A DNA stretch of 64,000 nt from Anoxybacillus pushchinoensis (GCF_900111795.1 NZ_FOJQ01000008.1:1-64000), one strand, 5' to 3'; shown: positions 1 through 9,380, counted from the stretch's first letter. Made by a program: numbers and translations. Notes: a model not told the origin generated them from the letters alone.

Positions 1-144
1 TTTCGCGAAGAAACATTCGCCCAGTCTTTTTGTATCACAAGAAGCATCGTTTCCACACTGACGAAACACGAAAAAAACGTGTGGGATTCGTTATGTCTTC
101 TGTTGACAGGCGAAAAGCTCGATCGTGTTCTTTCTACCACTTAG
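1..144 (+). CDS. C-terminal end of an IS66-like transposase (runs off the window start)
   Basis: An open frame from the first base to a TAG at 142-144 gives 47 residues. The pattern (FAQSFCITRSIVSTL, then a W and a leucine-rich tail) resembles the short C-terminal domain of IS66-family transposases. The N-terminal catalytic part lies outside the window. An IS66-like terminal repeat follows about 60 bases later. The family call is from memory of the pattern, without a database match. Confidence 0.5.
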   Translation, partial: FREETFAQSFCITRSIVSTLTKHEKNVWDSLCLLLTGEKLDRVLSTT

Positions 145-202
145 GGTATTTTCTATTACGGGGATGCCCTATTTGTGTTGCGCTTCTTTACATACTACTA
201 TC

Positions 203-217
203 GGAGTGAATAGTTAC
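203..217. repeat. Putative terminal inverted repeat of the IS66-like element
   Basis: GGAGTGAATAGTTAC is the reverse complement of GTAACTATTCACTCC, which resembles the ends of Bacillaceae IS66 elements. It lies just after the transposase stop, where the right end should be. The partner end is outside the window, so neither the repeat nor a target duplication can be confirmed. Confidence 0.4.
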
Positions 218-305
218 AATAGAATTTTTTGATGTAGCTAATTAAATGAATCGCACGGTAAATATTGGGTTGATTTTTTTAAATTCCATTCTTTTTTTGT
301 TTTTA

Positions 306-325
306 ATTCAAATAAATATTTGAAT
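306..325. promoter_or_regulatory. Upstream CadC operator (perfect palindrome)
   Basis: ATTCAAAT and ATTTGAAT form a perfect 8 bp inverted repeat around a 4-base spacer. It overlaps the -35 region of the cadC promoter. The site resembles the plasmid pI258 cad operator, so binding by the CadC encoded next door, with release on Cd/Pb/Zn, is expected. Confidence 0.75.
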
Positions 326-347
326 AATAAAAGAAATGGGGTATAAT
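320..347 (+). promoter_or_regulatory. cadCA promoter
   Basis: TTGAAT at 320-325 and a consensus TATAAT at 342-347 are separated by 16 bases. The -35 lies inside the first palindrome and a second palindrome starts right after the -10, so a bound repressor would block RNA polymerase. Confidence 0.7.
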
Positions 348-371
348 ATATTCAAACGGAAATTTGAATAT
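348..371. promoter_or_regulatory. Second CadC operator (perfect palindrome)
   Basis: ATATTCAAA and TTTGAATAT form a perfect 9 bp inverted repeat with a 6-base spacer, between the -10 and the ribosome site of cadC. It shares the TTCAAA/TTTGAA core with the palindrome at 306-325, suggesting two repressor dimers on one promoter. Confidence 0.65.
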
Positions 372-389
372 GAAAGGGGGGGATAATGA

Positions 390-758
390 ATGAGTAAGAA
401 AGATACATGTGAAATTTATTGTTATGACGAAGAAAAAGTCAATCGAATACAAGGGGAATTGCAAAAAGAAGATATATCCAGTGTTGTCCTGTTGTTTAAA
501 GCACTGGCAGATGAAAATAGGGCAAAAATTGTCTATTCACTTTGCCAAGATGAAGAGTTATGTGTATGTGATATTGCTAATATCATCGGGGCTTCTGTTG
601 CAACCACTTCCCATCATTTACGCACCCTTTATAAACAAGGGATTGTAAAGTATCGAAAAGAAGGAAAGCTAGGATTTTATTCGCTGGATGATGACCATAT
701 TAAGCAGTTAATCATGATTGCGTTAGTACATGATAAAGAGGTGAAAGTCCGTGTCTGA
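390..758 (+). CDS. cadC: CadC, ArsR/SmtB-family metal-sensing repressor
   Basis: A 122-residue winged-helix repressor that releases the cad promoter when it binds Cd, Pb or Zn. The metal ligands of the CadC class are all visible: Cys7 and Cys11 in the N-terminal arm and Cys58/Cys60 in the ELCVCDIA segment. The recognition helix follows ([13 protein letters not shown]). ATG 390 is preceded by a strong GAAAGGGGGG; an ATG at 386 hits a stop at once. The stop overlaps cadA by 8 bases, so the genes are translationally coupled. The two palindromes upstream support autoregulation. Confidence 0.93.
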   Translation: MSKKDTCEIYCYDEEKVNRIQGELQKEDISSVVLLFKALADENRAKIVYSLCQDEELCVCDIANIIGASVATTSHHLRTLYKQGIVKYRKEGKLGFYSLDDDHIKQLIMIALVHDKEVKVRV

Positions 759-2889
759 ACAACAAGCAAAATTATCTGAGAAAGAAATGAAAACCTACCG
801 TGTTCAAGGATTTACTTGTGCAAACTGTGCGGCAAAGTTTGAAAATAATGTAAAAGCATTGCCAGGTGTTCGAGATGCTAAAGTAAACTTTGGAGCATCT
901 AAAATTACCGTTTGGGGTACAACAACCATCGAAGAATTAGAAAAAGCAGGAGCCTTTGAAAACTTAAAGGTTCGGGAAGATAAAGAAAAAGCAGTCAAGC
1001 GTGAACCTTTTTGGAAGCAAAAAGAGAATATTAAAGTGTACATTTCCGCCGTTTTGCTTGTGATTAGTTGGTTTCTAGGGATGCAATACGGAGAAGAGCA
1101 TATCTTTGCGGCAATTGGATATGCTGCAGCAATTTTAATCGGTGGATATTCGTTATTTATAAAAGGTTTCAAAAACCTAGTTCGATTGAATTTTGATATG
1201 AATACGCTGATGACAGTGGCGATTTTAGGAGCTGCAGCGATTGGTGAATGGGGAGAAGGTGCAACGGTTGTTATTCTATTCGCCATTAGCGAAGCCTTAG
1301 AGCGTTATTCCATGGATAAAGCTCGTCAATCCATTGAATCGTTGATGGATATTGCTCCAAAAGAAGCATTAATTCGTCGCGGAAATGAAGAAATGATGGT
1401 CCCTGTTGACGATATTCAAGTCGGAGATATTATGATCGTAAAGCCTGGTCAGAAATTAGCGATGGATGGAATCGTCATCAAGGGTACATCTACATTAAAT
1501 CAGGCTGCCATTACGGGAGAAAGTGTTCCAGTAACCAAAACAGTCGGTGATGAAGTCTTTGCAGGAACATTGAATGAAGAAGGGTTATTGGAAGTAAAAG
1601 TGACAAAACGAGTGGAAGATACAACTCTTTCGAAAATCATCCATTTAGTGGAAGAAGCTCAAGCAGAACGGGCACCTTCTCAAGCGTTTGTAGATCGTTT
1701 TGCCAAATACTATACACCAGCCATTATCATTTTTGCTCTTTTACTAGCCGTTATTCCTCCATTATTTATGGGTGCTGATTGGAGCGAATGGATTTATCGA
1801 GGTCTAGCTGTATTAGTGGTTGGTTGTCCGTGTGCGTTGGTTATTTCCACGCCTGTTTCGATTGTAACTGCCATTGGAAATGCAGCGAAAAACGGGGTGC
1901 TAATTAAAGGTGGTATTTATTTAGAGGAAGCAGGAAACTTAAAAGTGATTGCTTTTGATAAAACAGGAACATTAACAAAAGGTATTCCTTCCGTCACCGA
2001 TGTGGTCACTTATAATGGCAATGAAAATGAACTAATGACCATTACAGCAGCCATTGAAAAAGGCTCACAACATCCACTTGCTTCCGCCATTATAAGAAAA
2101 GCAGAAGAAGATGGATTGAATTTTAAGGATGTATCGGTTGAAGAATTCCAATCCATTACAGGTAAAGGGGTCAAAGCCAAAGTAAATAACGCAATGTATT
2201 ATGTCGGAAGTCCAGGTCTTTTTGAAGAACTTCTTCCAAATGGCATCCAATCAGAAATAAAAGAACAAATTACAACCCTTCAAACACAAGGGAAAACGGT
2301 CATGATATTAGGGACGGAAAAAGAAATTCTGGCGTTAATTGCCGTGGCAGACGAAATAAGAGAATCATCCAAAGAGGTTATTCGAAAACTTCATCAAGTC
2401 GGTATTGAAAAAACGGTAATGTTGACAGGGGATAACCAAAGAACAGCCGAAGCCATCGGAAAACAAGTCGGCGTTTCCGATATTAAAGCCGATTTACTTC
2501 CAGAAGATAAACTGAATTTCATCAAAGAGCTTCGTGACAAGCATCAAAGCGTGGCGATGGTTGGAGATGGTGTGAACGATGCACCAGCTCTTGCAGCTTC
2601 AACCGTTGGTGTGGCAATGGGTGGTGCTGGAACCGATACAGCCCTAGAAACAGCCGATATTGTCTTAATGTCTGATGATTTAAGCAAATTGCCATATACG
2701 ATTAAATTGAGCCGCAAAGCTTTAGCGATTATTAAGCAAAACATTACTTTCTCTTTAGGGATTAAGGCATTGTCATTACTGTTAATTGTGCCTGGTTGGT
2801 TAACGCTATGGTTAGCGATATTTGCGGATATGGGAGCAACATTACTCGTAACATTAAACAGCATGCGATTGCTAAAAGTTAAAGAATAG
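751..2889 (+). CDS. cadA: CadA, P1B-type Cd/Zn/Pb-exporting ATPase
   Basis: A 712-residue heavy-metal efflux ATPase of the inner membrane. It has one N-terminal metal-binding domain (Cys23-x2-Cys26), paired membrane helices, the actuator TGES motif, the intramembrane CPC motif that defines P1B pumps, the phosphorylation motif DKTGTLTKG, the HP motif (QHPLA) and the hinge GDGVNDAP. The GTG start at 751 lies inside the end of cadC behind AAAGAGGTG. Length fits the CadA family. The final G of its TAG stop is the first base of the adjacent IS, so the IS sits exactly at the gene's end. The cad pair is likely imported, being bracketed by IS sequences. Confidence 0.93.
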   Translation: MSEQQAKLSEKEMKTYRVQGFTCANCAAKFENNVKALPGVRDAKVNFGASKITVWGTTTIEELEKAGAFENLKVREDKEKAVKREPFWKQKENIKVYISAVLLVISWFLGMQYGEEHIFAAIGYAAAILIGGYSLFIKGFKNLVRLNFDMNTLMTVAILGAAAIGEWGEGATVVILFAISEALERYSMDKARQSIESLMDIAPKEALIRRGNEEMMVPVDDIQVGDIMIVKPGQKLAMDGIVIKGTSTLNQAAITGESVPVTKTVGDEVFAGTLNEEGLLEVKVTKRVEDTTLSKIIHLVEEAQAERAPSQAFVDRFAKYYTPAIIIFALLLAVIPPLFMGADWSEWIYRGLAVLVVGCPCALVISTPVSIVTAIGNAAKNGVLIKGGIYLEEAGNLKVIAFDKTGTLTKGIPSVTDVVTYNGNENELMTITAAIEKGSQHPLASAIIRKAEEDGLNFKDVSVEEFQSITGKGVKAKVNNAMYYVGSPGLFEELLPNGIQSEIKEQITTLQTQGKTVMILGTEKEILALIAVADEIRESSKEVIRKLHQVGIEKTVMLTGDNQRTAEAIGKQVGVSDIKADLLPEDKLNFIKELRDKHQSVAMVGDGVNDAPALAASTVGVAMGGAGTDTALETADIVLMSDDLSKLPYTIKLSRKALAIIKQNITFSLGIKALSLLLIVPGWLTLWLAIFADMGATLLVTLNSMRLLKVKE

Positions 2890-4197
2890 GCTCTTCACCA
2901 CAAGTTGTACTTGATCATTTAAGGTAGGTGTGCATAGAGGGTACAAAAAATGCGAATTTTCCTGTATGGTAAAGGTGACCAAACCGAACCATGGAGGGAA
3001 ATTCGCATGTACTCTCAATTTATCAAAGAACTCATCGATTGACCAGATGTTTTGATTCAAAAGGTGCGAAAAGAAGGGGAACGTTGGATTTTCGAACTTT
3101 CTCTACCCGAACAATGCCCGTTATGTCCTGTCTGCTTGAAGCGCACGATCAAAATGACAGACAAAAAGAAGCAATGGATGCATGGCTATGCTCAGCGAAT
3201 CGGAATTTTTTGGATCGAACTTCCTGTCGAGCGCAGACGTTGTAGCACGTGTGGCGTGACGTTCAGCACGTCGTATCCAGCCATCTCTCCTCGAAGTGTG
3301 GCGACGGATGCTTTTCAGCGATGGGTCGCGCAATCTTGCATCGGAACATCCATTCAGGCGGTGGCTCGTATGCTCAAGCTTCCTTACACGACCGTTGAAC
3401 GATGGTTTTATACCCATGCCCCTTCCTTCCTATCGAATGACGTCCAACCAAAGGCGGTTTGTGTCGATGAGTTTGCTTTTCGAAAAGGGCACGACTATGG
3501 AGTGGCGATCATGGATGCCGAAACGGGAGAAGTGTATGCCATGGAAGCAGGAAAGAACGAGGAAGCCATTGGGCGTGCATTGGCTCATGTATCTCGTTCC
3601 GTTCAGTATGTCGTGAGTGACTTGGCTCCAGCGATGAAAAAAGCGATTCAACGGGTTTGCCCAGAGGCGACATCCATGTCATTCAGCTGTTTACCGATGC
3701 GTTAGAACGTTGTCGCAAATATTTGGGCAAAGGAGGCAAGAAACACGGAAATGTTCGTTCCGTTTGCCGTTTATTGAGCCAATGCCCAGAGAAATTGACG
3801 GAGGAAGAACGTCAAATCATACGAGAATGGTGTAAGGAAAGCGATTACTTAAAGTCTGTTTACCAATCGCTCCAACATGTTCGCTATGTGTTCAAAAGCA
3901 AAGATGAGCAACAGGCGAAACGACGCTTGAAGGCTTGGATTCATCGGTATTTGTTTTGTCCTTGTTCCGTTGTTCGTGCCATCGCAAAATCACTCGTCAA
4001 ACGAACAGACGAAATGATATCGTGCATTTTATCCCATTATTCGAATGGGAAGATGGAGGGAACGAATAACAAGATCAAGCTGATGAAACGTCGGGGATAC
4101 GGATACCGAAATATCCAGCGTTTTGCACTGCGGGTTCGGCTGGAAACAGCTAACATACTTTCATGACAGGTGCAAGTACATCTTTTGGTGATGAACC
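2889..4197 (+). mobile_element. ISL3-family insertion sequence, about 1.3 kb, inactive
   Basis: Imperfect 25 bp terminal inverted repeats lie at 2889-2913 and 4173-4197 (21 of 25 match; the left begins GGCTCTTCACCA, the right, read inward, GGTTCATCACCA, and both end TGTACTTG). They enclose one transposase gene broken by a stop and a frameshift. The 8 bases on each side (AAAGAATA and AAATTTCC) do not match, so no target duplication is visible. The element separates cadCA from the TRAP transporter genes. Confidence 0.85.
3007..4166 (+). pseudogene. ISL3-family transposase, disrupted
   Basis: The reading frame starts at ATG 3007 behind GGAGGG. Codon 12 (3040-3042) is TGA where the family pattern expects leucine, and the frame continues cleanly behind it. 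The N-terminal zinc-finger cysteines (CPLCPVC and a second CxxC), a helix-turn-helix and the start of the DDE domain (VCVDEFAFRKG) follow. Near 3668-3676 the frame shifts and the rest (DIHVIQLFTDALERCRK onward, ending 4166) continues in another frame, with a few codons apparently lost. At least two lesions make the element unable to move by itself. Confidence 0.85.
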
Positions 4198-4233
4198 AAA
4201 TTTCCGATAATTTGGAAAAAAATAAAAAATGAT

Positions 4234-4264
4234 TTGACATGTTTCTAGTAGCTTATGATATGAT
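4234..4264 (+). promoter_or_regulatory. Candidate promoter of the TAXI-TRAP operon
   Basis: TTGACA at 4234-4239 is a consensus -35. The AT-rich stretch at 4254-4264 contains two overlapping TATGAT hexamers (spacing 14 or 19), neither ideal. It lies between the IS end and the receptor gene. Confidence 0.45.
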
Positions 4265-4302
4265 AGTGCTGTGACTTTTGAAATAGAAAAGAAGGGGTGG
4301 TT

Positions 4303-5289
4303 ATGATGAGAAAGTTACGTAGCAGTATGTTGTTTGTCGTGTTGTTAGCATTTACAATGATTGTTACGGCATGTAACGGGGGGAACGAGCAAGGAAGTAG
4401 CGGAGGAGAGAAGGAGAAAGTCAAAAGCATTAGCATTTTAACAGGTGGTACAGGTGGTACATATTATCCGCTCGGTGGGGCGATGGCGAGCATCATTCAA
4501 GAGGAAACAGGAATTAACGCGAATGCTCAATCTTCAGGTGCTTCTGCGGAAAATATGAACACGTTAAAACAAGGAGAAGCGGAGGTGGCGTTTGCACAAA
4601 CAGATATCGCTTCTTACGCATTGAATGGGGAATTAATGTTTGAAGGAAATAAAGTGGAAAACGTGCAAGCGATCGGTACGCTTTATCCAGAAACAGTTCA
4701 AATCGTGACGCTCAAAGGTAGCGGCATCGAATCAGTTGAAGATTTAAAAGGAAAGAAAGTATCGATTGGTGCCCCAGGGTCTGGAGTTAGCGCAAACGCA
4801 CAACAAATTTTAGAAATTCACGGCATCTCTTTAAACGACATTAAAGTACAAAACTTATCTTTTGATGAGTCTGTTGACGGCATTCAATCAGGCAGCATCG
4901 ATGCGGCGTTCGTTACAGCTGGTACGCCAACCGGTGCAGTTGAAGCGTTAGCTGCTCAAAAAGAAGTGAAAATTATACCGATTTCTGCTGAGAAAGTGAA
5001 ACAATTGATTGAAAAATATCCGTTCTACGCGGAAGATACAATTCCTGCTGGTACGTATGGAATTGATTCAGACGTTACAACTGTGGCAGTTAAAGCGATG
5101 CTTGTTGCTCGCAAAGACTTAGATGAAGAGACAGTATACAATATTACAAAAGCTATTTTTGAAAACACAGATAAAATTACGCATGCGAAAGGAAAGCTAA
5201 TTAAAGCTGAAACAGCGCTTGATGGCATCGGCAACATTCCGTTGCATCCAGGAGCCGAAAAATACTTTGCTGAAAAAGGCGTAAAATAA
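4303..5289 (+). CDS. TAXI-family TRAP transporter solute receptor (lipoprotein)
   Basis: The extracytoplasmic solute receptor of a TAXI-type TRAP transporter. A lipoprotein signal peptide ends at the lipobox VTACN. The mature protein shows TAXI hallmarks: TGGTGGTYYPLG near the N-terminus, the AxxSxGA stretch (QSSGASAEN) and VSIGAPGSGVSAN. ATG 4303 and ATG 4306 both lie behind GAAGGGG; a GTG at 4297 overlaps that site and is unlikely. It heads a three-gene unit with a DUF1850 protein and a fused permease. The substrate cannot be read from sequence; characterised relatives carry glutamate or dicarboxylates. Confidence 0.88.
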   Translation: MMRKLRSSMLFVVLLAFTMIVTACNGGNEQGSSGGEKEKVKSISILTGGTGGTYYPLGGAMASIIQEETGINANAQSSGASAENMNTLKQGEAEVAFAQTDIASYALNGELMFEGNKVENVQAIGTLYPETVQIVTLKGSGIESVEDLKGKKVSIGAPGSGVSANAQQILEIHGISLNDIKVQNLSFDESVDGIQSGSIDAAFVTAGTPTGAVEALAAQKEVKIIPISAEKVKQLIEKYPFYAEDTIPAGTYGIDSDVTTVAVKAMLVARKDLDEETVYNITKAIFENTDKITHAKGKLIKAETALDGIGNIPLHPGAEKYFAEKGVK

Positions 5290-5301
5290 CGGAAATGCGA
5301 T

Positions 5302-5334
5302 GATAGACCGACGTTGCTCGGTCTATCGTTTCGT
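5302..5334 (+). terminator. Hairpin (attenuator) between the TRAP receptor and DUF1850 genes
   Basis: GATAGACCGA and TCGGTCTATC form a perfect 10 bp stem with a 6-base loop, followed by a weak T-rich stretch. It probably lets only part of transcription reach the membrane genes, so that the receptor is made in excess. Confidence 0.6.
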
Positions 5335-5355
5335 TTTGTTTAAAGGTGAATGGTG

Positions 5356-5868
5356 ATGTCTTTGCTAAAACGTTTCTTTTTTTTGCCCCTGTTCATCATC
5401 CTTGCTTGCTTGTTCTTCTTTCCTTATAAGCAAGTAATTGCGTTTTATTTCGAAGATTCCGATCGTCTTATCGCATTTTTTCCGATCGCTGAATCGCAAA
5501 CGTTTCAAATCGTTTATACACATTCAATTCATTTCACCGATGTTGTCGAAACATATACGATATTCGAAAAAGAACTCGTACTTACAGAGTTGATGTATGA
5601 GAACTTTGCGGTTGGAATGCCATCGAATGCGGAAGGGGATGAAGTGTTCGAACAAAGAGACGGGAAGTACGTCATTACAAATATGAACCGTCGCTTTCAG
5701 ACGATTGATCTCCGCATCGGCCAAGTTCGGGCCAATCATCGCCTCATCTACAAAGGAAAAGAAGTTGTGCTCGGTGAGAAAATCGGTTATGGCAAGTGGG
5801 TGAGAATCGTTCCAACTCGAATCAGTTTATGGCAACAGTTGAAAGGAGTGAACATCATTGACGAATGA
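5356..5868 (+). CDS. DUF1850 protein of the TAXI-TRAP operon
   Basis: A 170-residue protein with one N-terminal membrane helix (FFFLPLFIILACLFFFP) and an otherwise soluble, probably external domain. It resembles DUF1850 proteins; the segment with YTHSIHFTDVVETY is the most conserved-looking. ATG 5356 is preferred because AAAGGTG lies 7 bases upstream; ATG 5350 is too close to it. The next gene starts 11 bases before this stop. A gene locked between receptor and permease suggests a TRAP accessory or regulatory subunit, but its function is unknown. Confidence 0.75.
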   Translation: MSLLKRFFFLPLFIILACLFFFPYKQVIAFYFEDSDRLIAFFPIAESQTFQIVYTHSIHFTDVVETYTIFEKELVLTELMYENFAVGMPSNAEGDEVFEQRDGKYVITNMNRRFQTIDLRIGQVRANHRLIYKGKEVVLGEKIGYGKWVRIVPTRISLWQQLKGVNIIDE

Positions 5869-7798
5869 GAAGGTTGACGTATTATCAGCTGAGGAACAGC
5901 AAAAAATATTAGAAAAATACGATCCTGAATCGAATACGCGCAAATTGACAGGGGTTTTTCAAAAAGTTGTATTTGCGGGATTGTTAGCTTTTTCACTATT
6001 TCAGTTGTATACGGCTATTTTTGGCGTCTTTACTGCGCAAATTCAACGTTCCATTCACTTAGGATTTGCGTTAGCCCTCATTTTTCTTTTATTTCCTGCT
6101 CGGCGCGGAAAAAGAAAGAGCGGGAAACTTCAAGTAGCATGGTACGACATCGTGCTCGCTTTATTAAGTATTTACGTCGGTTTATATTGGCCGCTCCATA
6201 TTGATAAGATCGTCATGCGTGTCGGCATGTTATCCGATCAAGATTTTTACACAGGCGTTTTGGCAGTTTTGCTTGTGTTAGAAGCGACGCGTCGCGCGGT
6301 CGGTTTGCCGATTACCATAATCGCGACCTTATTTTTACTGTACGGTTACTTTGGAGAAATGATGCCGGGCTTTTTGCGTCATAGCGGTTTGAGTTTGCAG
6401 CGTCTCGTGCAAACGATGTTTTTTACGACGGAAGGAATTTTAGGAACGCCATTAGGTGTATCGTCGACATTTATTTTCCTCTTCTTATTGTTTGGTTCGT
6501 TCCTCGTGAAAACCGGTGTTGGGCAATATTTCAACGATTTAGCAGTGGCGATTGCCGGTCGGAGCACAGGAGGACCGGCAAAAGTAGCCATCTTCTCTAG
6601 TGCGCTACAAGGAACGATTAGCGGAAGTTCTGTCGCAAACGTTGTGACGTCAGGGTCTTTTACAATTCCGATGATGAAAAAGCTCGGCTATAAGAAAGAG
6701 TTTGCCGGAGCGGTTGAGGCCGCAGCGTCAACAGGTGGGCAGTTGATGCCGCCAATTATGGGAGCGGCAGCGTTTCTTATGGTCGAGTTTATCGGTGGCG
6801 GGCTCACTTATTGGGATATCGCAAAGGCAGCTGCGATTCCTGCGCTTTTGTACTTTGCGGGCATTTGGATTATGACGCACTTTGAAGCGAAGCGCATCGG
6901 TTTAAGTGGACTGTCAAAAGAAGAAATGCCAAATCGAAAAGAAGTGTTTAAGAAAATATATTTACTTATTCCGATTGTTTCGGTCATCGTCTTGTTGATG
7001 GCTGGTGTGACTGTTACGCATGCGGCGCTATATTCCATCGCTATCGCCATCGTCGTCGGATTTATAAACCGCGACTCGAATATGAAACTTGTCGATATCG
7101 TTTATGCGCTTGTAGACGGAGCGCGGACAGCGTTAGGGGTCGCCGCCGCTACTGCAGCTGCCGGAATTATTGTCGGCATCGTGACAAAAACAGGTTTAGG
7201 GTTAAAGCTCGCAAACGGATTGCTTGATATTGCAGGAGGGCATTTATTGCCGACGTTATTTTTAACGATGATTGCGGCGATCGTTTTAGGAATGGGATCG
7301 CCAACGACAGCGAACTATGTCATTACGTCAACGATTGCTGCACCGGCAATTATTTTACTCGGTGTTCCTGATTTATCGGCTCATTTATTCGTGTTTTATT
7401 TTGGGATTATTGCAGATATTACTCCTCCGGTGGCGCTCGCAGCTTTTGCGGCAGCGGGAGTATCGGGGGGAGAACCGCTCCGTACCGGAGTTCAATCGGC
7501 GAAGTTGGCGATTGCGGCGTTCATTATTCCGTACATGTTCGTCTTATCCCCACAGCTGCTTATGATTGATACAACGATGACCGAGTTAGTTTGGGTTGTT
7601 TTTACAGCTATCATAGGGATGGTTTCGATCGGTGCAGGGATGGTTGGATATTGGATGCGCAGTTTGCATTGGATTGAGCGAGTCGTTGCGGTTGGCGGCG
7701 GTGTGATGCTCATTAACCCGACTGTTTGGTCAGATGTCATCGGTCTTGGCAGTTTTGTAATTTTACTTGTTTTACAATTCGTTTGGAAACGAAAATAG
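5858..7798 (+). CDS. Fused TRAP transporter permease (small plus large membrane subunits)
   Basis: A 646-residue membrane protein in which the 4-helix DctQ-like part (first about 170 residues) is fused to the 12-helix DctM-like part, the usual form in TAXI systems. Glycine-rich DctM motifs are visible (GTISGSSVANVVTSG, GMGSPTTANYV, FGIIADITPPVALAAFAAAG). It starts with TTG 5858 behind GAAAGGAGTG, overlapping the DUF1850 gene by 11 bases, so translation is coupled. It uses the Na+ or H+ gradient to import solute delivered by the receptor at 4303-5289. Confidence 0.9.
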   Translation: MTNEKVDVLSAEEQQKILEKYDPESNTRKLTGVFQKVVFAGLLAFSLFQLYTAIFGVFTAQIQRSIHLGFALALIFLLFPARRGKRKSGKLQVAWYDIVLALLSIYVGLYWPLHIDKIVMRVGMLSDQDFYTGVLAVLLVLEATRRAVGLPITIIATLFLLYGYFGEMMPGFLRHSGLSLQRLVQTMFFTTEGILGTPLGVSSTFIFLFLLFGSFLVKTGVGQYFNDLAVAIAGRSTGGPAKVAIFSSALQGTISGSSVANVVTSGSFTIPMMKKLGYKKEFAGAVEAAASTGGQLMPPIMGAAAFLMVEFIGGGLTYWDIAKAAAIPALLYFAGIWIMTHFEAKRIGLSGLSKEEMPNRKEVFKKIYLLIPIVSVIVLLMAGVTVTHAALYSIAIAIVVGFINRDSNMKLVDIVYALVDGARTALGVAAATAAAGIIVGIVTKTGLGLKLANGLLDIAGGHLLPTLFLTMIAAIVLGMGSPTTANYVITSTIAAPAIILLGVPDLSAHLFVFYFGIIADITPPVALAAFAAAGVSGGEPLRTGVQSAKLAIAAFIIPYMFVLSPQLLMIDTTMTELVWVVFTAIIGMVSIGAGMVGYWMRSLHWIERVVAVGGGVMLINPTVWSDVIGLGSFVILLVLQFVWKRK

Positions 7799-7825
7799 CT
7801 AGCTTACAACTGAAGAAAACAACAG

Positions 7826-7856
7826 AAAGTCAGCGTATGGTACGCTGACTTTTTCT
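7826..7856 (+). terminator. Intrinsic terminator after the TRAP operon
   Basis: AAAGTCAGCGTA and TACGCTGACTTT form a 12 bp perfect stem with a 3-base loop and a T-rich tail. The stem core AGTCAGCG recurs in the terminators at 9046 and 14873. Confidence 0.85.
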
Positions 7857-7888
7857 ATTGATTGGAAGTAACAAGAGTATATACATAA

Positions 7889-8035
<147 letters not shown>

Positions 8036-8041
8036 TATGTC

Positions 8042-8076
8042 AGCTGTCGTCGAAACAATCGGCGGCAGCTTTTTCT
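8042..8076 (+). terminator. Terminator behind the katG remnant
   Basis: An 11 bp stem with two G-T pairs (AGCTGTCGTCG pairing with CGGCGGCAGCT) is followed by TTTTCTATG. It lies 6 bases after the remnant's stop. Confidence 0.6.
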
Positions 8077-8166
8077 ATGTGCCATATTTGGAAAGATGAA
8101 AATAAAGTAAAATAAAAGATGAATAGAAGGTGGTAACGACTTGTAGAAAAAGAAGGGGAAAGAAGG

Positions 8167-9066
8167 ATGAGACAAACGTTTCTCGGTTCGTTGTATTTAT
8201 CGCTCGCGGCTAGCATTTGGGGTGGGATGTATGTCGTGAGTAAATATGTGCTCGATTATGTTCCACCCTTTACGCTCGTATGGCTTCGTTATGCGATCGC
8301 GTTTTTTGTATTATGGATGATTTTACGGCTAAAGCGCATCCCGATGCCGAAAGGAAAAGACGATTGGAAGCAGATCATACGTATCGGCATCGTCGGATAT
8401 GTTGTTTCGATTTCACTCCAGTTCGTCGGGACGAAATGGTCGGATGCGCACACCGCGTCGCTCATTACGTCAGCAACCCCTGCGTTTATCGTCATTTTCG
8501 CTCGCTGGCTGTTGAATGAAACGGTGACGCCGCGAAAACTAAGCGCCCTTTTACTAGCAACGGTCGGAGTTGTTGTGATCGTTGGCTGGAGCGGAGGGGA
8601 GACGACGTCGTTTTTCGGGAACGTGCTACTCGTCGGAGCTGCGGTGACGTGGGCGCTTTTGTCTGTGCTCGTCAAAATGGCATCTGCGCGCCTTTCCGTA
8701 TTAGTGATGACGACATACGCGATTTTTGTCGCCCTCATTGGCACAACGCCGATGATGGTATGGGAATGGCTAGAACGGACGTCACAAACGTTTTCGTTTT
8801 CGGTCGTGCTCGGGATTTTTTATCTCGGGATCGTGTCGACGGCAGGAGCGTTTTTTCTTTGGAATAAAGGGATGGAAATGATGGATGCGGGCGTCGGTTC
8901 ACTCTTTTTCTTTTTCCAGCCACTTGTCGGTTCTTTATTCGGTTGGCTTTTTTTACATGAACAATTGCGCCTATCTTTTTGGATTGGGGGGGTGTTCATT
9001 ATCATCGGGGTCGTCATTGCTGTTTTCGAGAAAAAAGAAAGAAACAGTCAGCGCCTCACACGCTGA
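8167..9066 (+). CDS. EamA-family (drug/metabolite superfamily) membrane transporter
   Basis: A 299-residue membrane protein with about 10 helices in two EamA repeats (one starting SLAASIWGGMYVVSKY, the second LLVGAAVTWALLSVLVKM). Such carriers usually export amino acids or other metabolites; the substrate is not predictable. ATG 8167 lies behind AAAGAAGG. The gene stands alone and its stop lies inside the terminator hairpin at 9046. Confidence 0.85.
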   Translation: MRQTFLGSLYLSLAASIWGGMYVVSKYVLDYVPPFTLVWLRYAIAFFVLWMILRLKRIPMPKGKDDWKQIIRIGIVGYVVSISLQFVGTKWSDAHTASLITSATPAFIVIFARWLLNETVTPRKLSALLLATVGVVVIVGWSGGETTSFFGNVLLVGAAVTWALLSVLVKMASARLSVLVMTTYAIFVALIGTTPMMVWEWLERTSQTFSFSVVLGIFYLGIVSTAGAFFLWNKGMEMMDAGVGSLFFFFQPLVGSLFGWLFLHEQLRLSFWIGGVFIIIGVVIAVFEKKERNSQRLTR

Positions 9067-9075
9067 CTTTTTTCA
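9046..9075. terminator. Terminator between the EamA gene and azlD
   Basis: AGTCAGCG and CGCTGACT form an 8 bp stem with a 7-base loop, followed by a run of six T. The EamA stop codon lies within the stem. The opposing azlCD transcript ends 3 bases beyond, so it may act on both strands. Confidence 0.8.
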
Positions 9076-9077
9076 TG

Positions 9078-9380
9078 TCACACTGTCGTATATACCGTTA
9101 GCACGAGGACGGATATCAAGACGACGCCCGTGATGTTGACGCCGAGCCAAGAAGCAACGACAGCGCTTGTAAAACCAAAGATGCCAAACCACGGATCGTC
9201 TTGAATAAGAAATATACCCGGAATGATTAATGCGCCAAGCGTGGCGTATGGGACGTTTCGCAATACACCGCGCCAAAACGGCGGCAATTCGATGCGATGA
9301 AACAACGTTAATGGCAACATGCGCGGAATGTATGTCACAAGCCCCATGCCGAGAATGATAAGAAAAATGTTACTGTGCAT
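9078..9380 (-). CDS. azlD: AzlD-family small subunit of a branched-chain amino acid exporter
   Basis: A 100-residue membrane protein with about four helices and the AzlD-type segment GLVTYIPRMLPLTLF. AzlD works with AzlC to export branched-chain amino acids and toxic analogues. Its start overlaps the end of azlC by 11 bases, indicating coupled translation. Identification rests on size, topology and the AzlC partner. Confidence 0.85.
   Translation of the reverse strand: MHSNIFLIILGMGLVTYIPRMLPLTLFHRIELPPFWRGVLRNVPYATLGALIIPGIFLIQDDPWFGIFGFTSAVVASWLGVNITGVVLISVLVLTVYTTV

Noticed and set aside
804-1286. Long minus-strand open frame inside cadA
   Set aside because: It is antisense to a gene with complete P1B motifs, has no ribosome site and resembles no family.
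8289-8744. 151-codon minus-strand frame in the EamA gene
   Set aside because: Antisense shadow of a clear membrane protein gene; composition is an artefact of codon bias.
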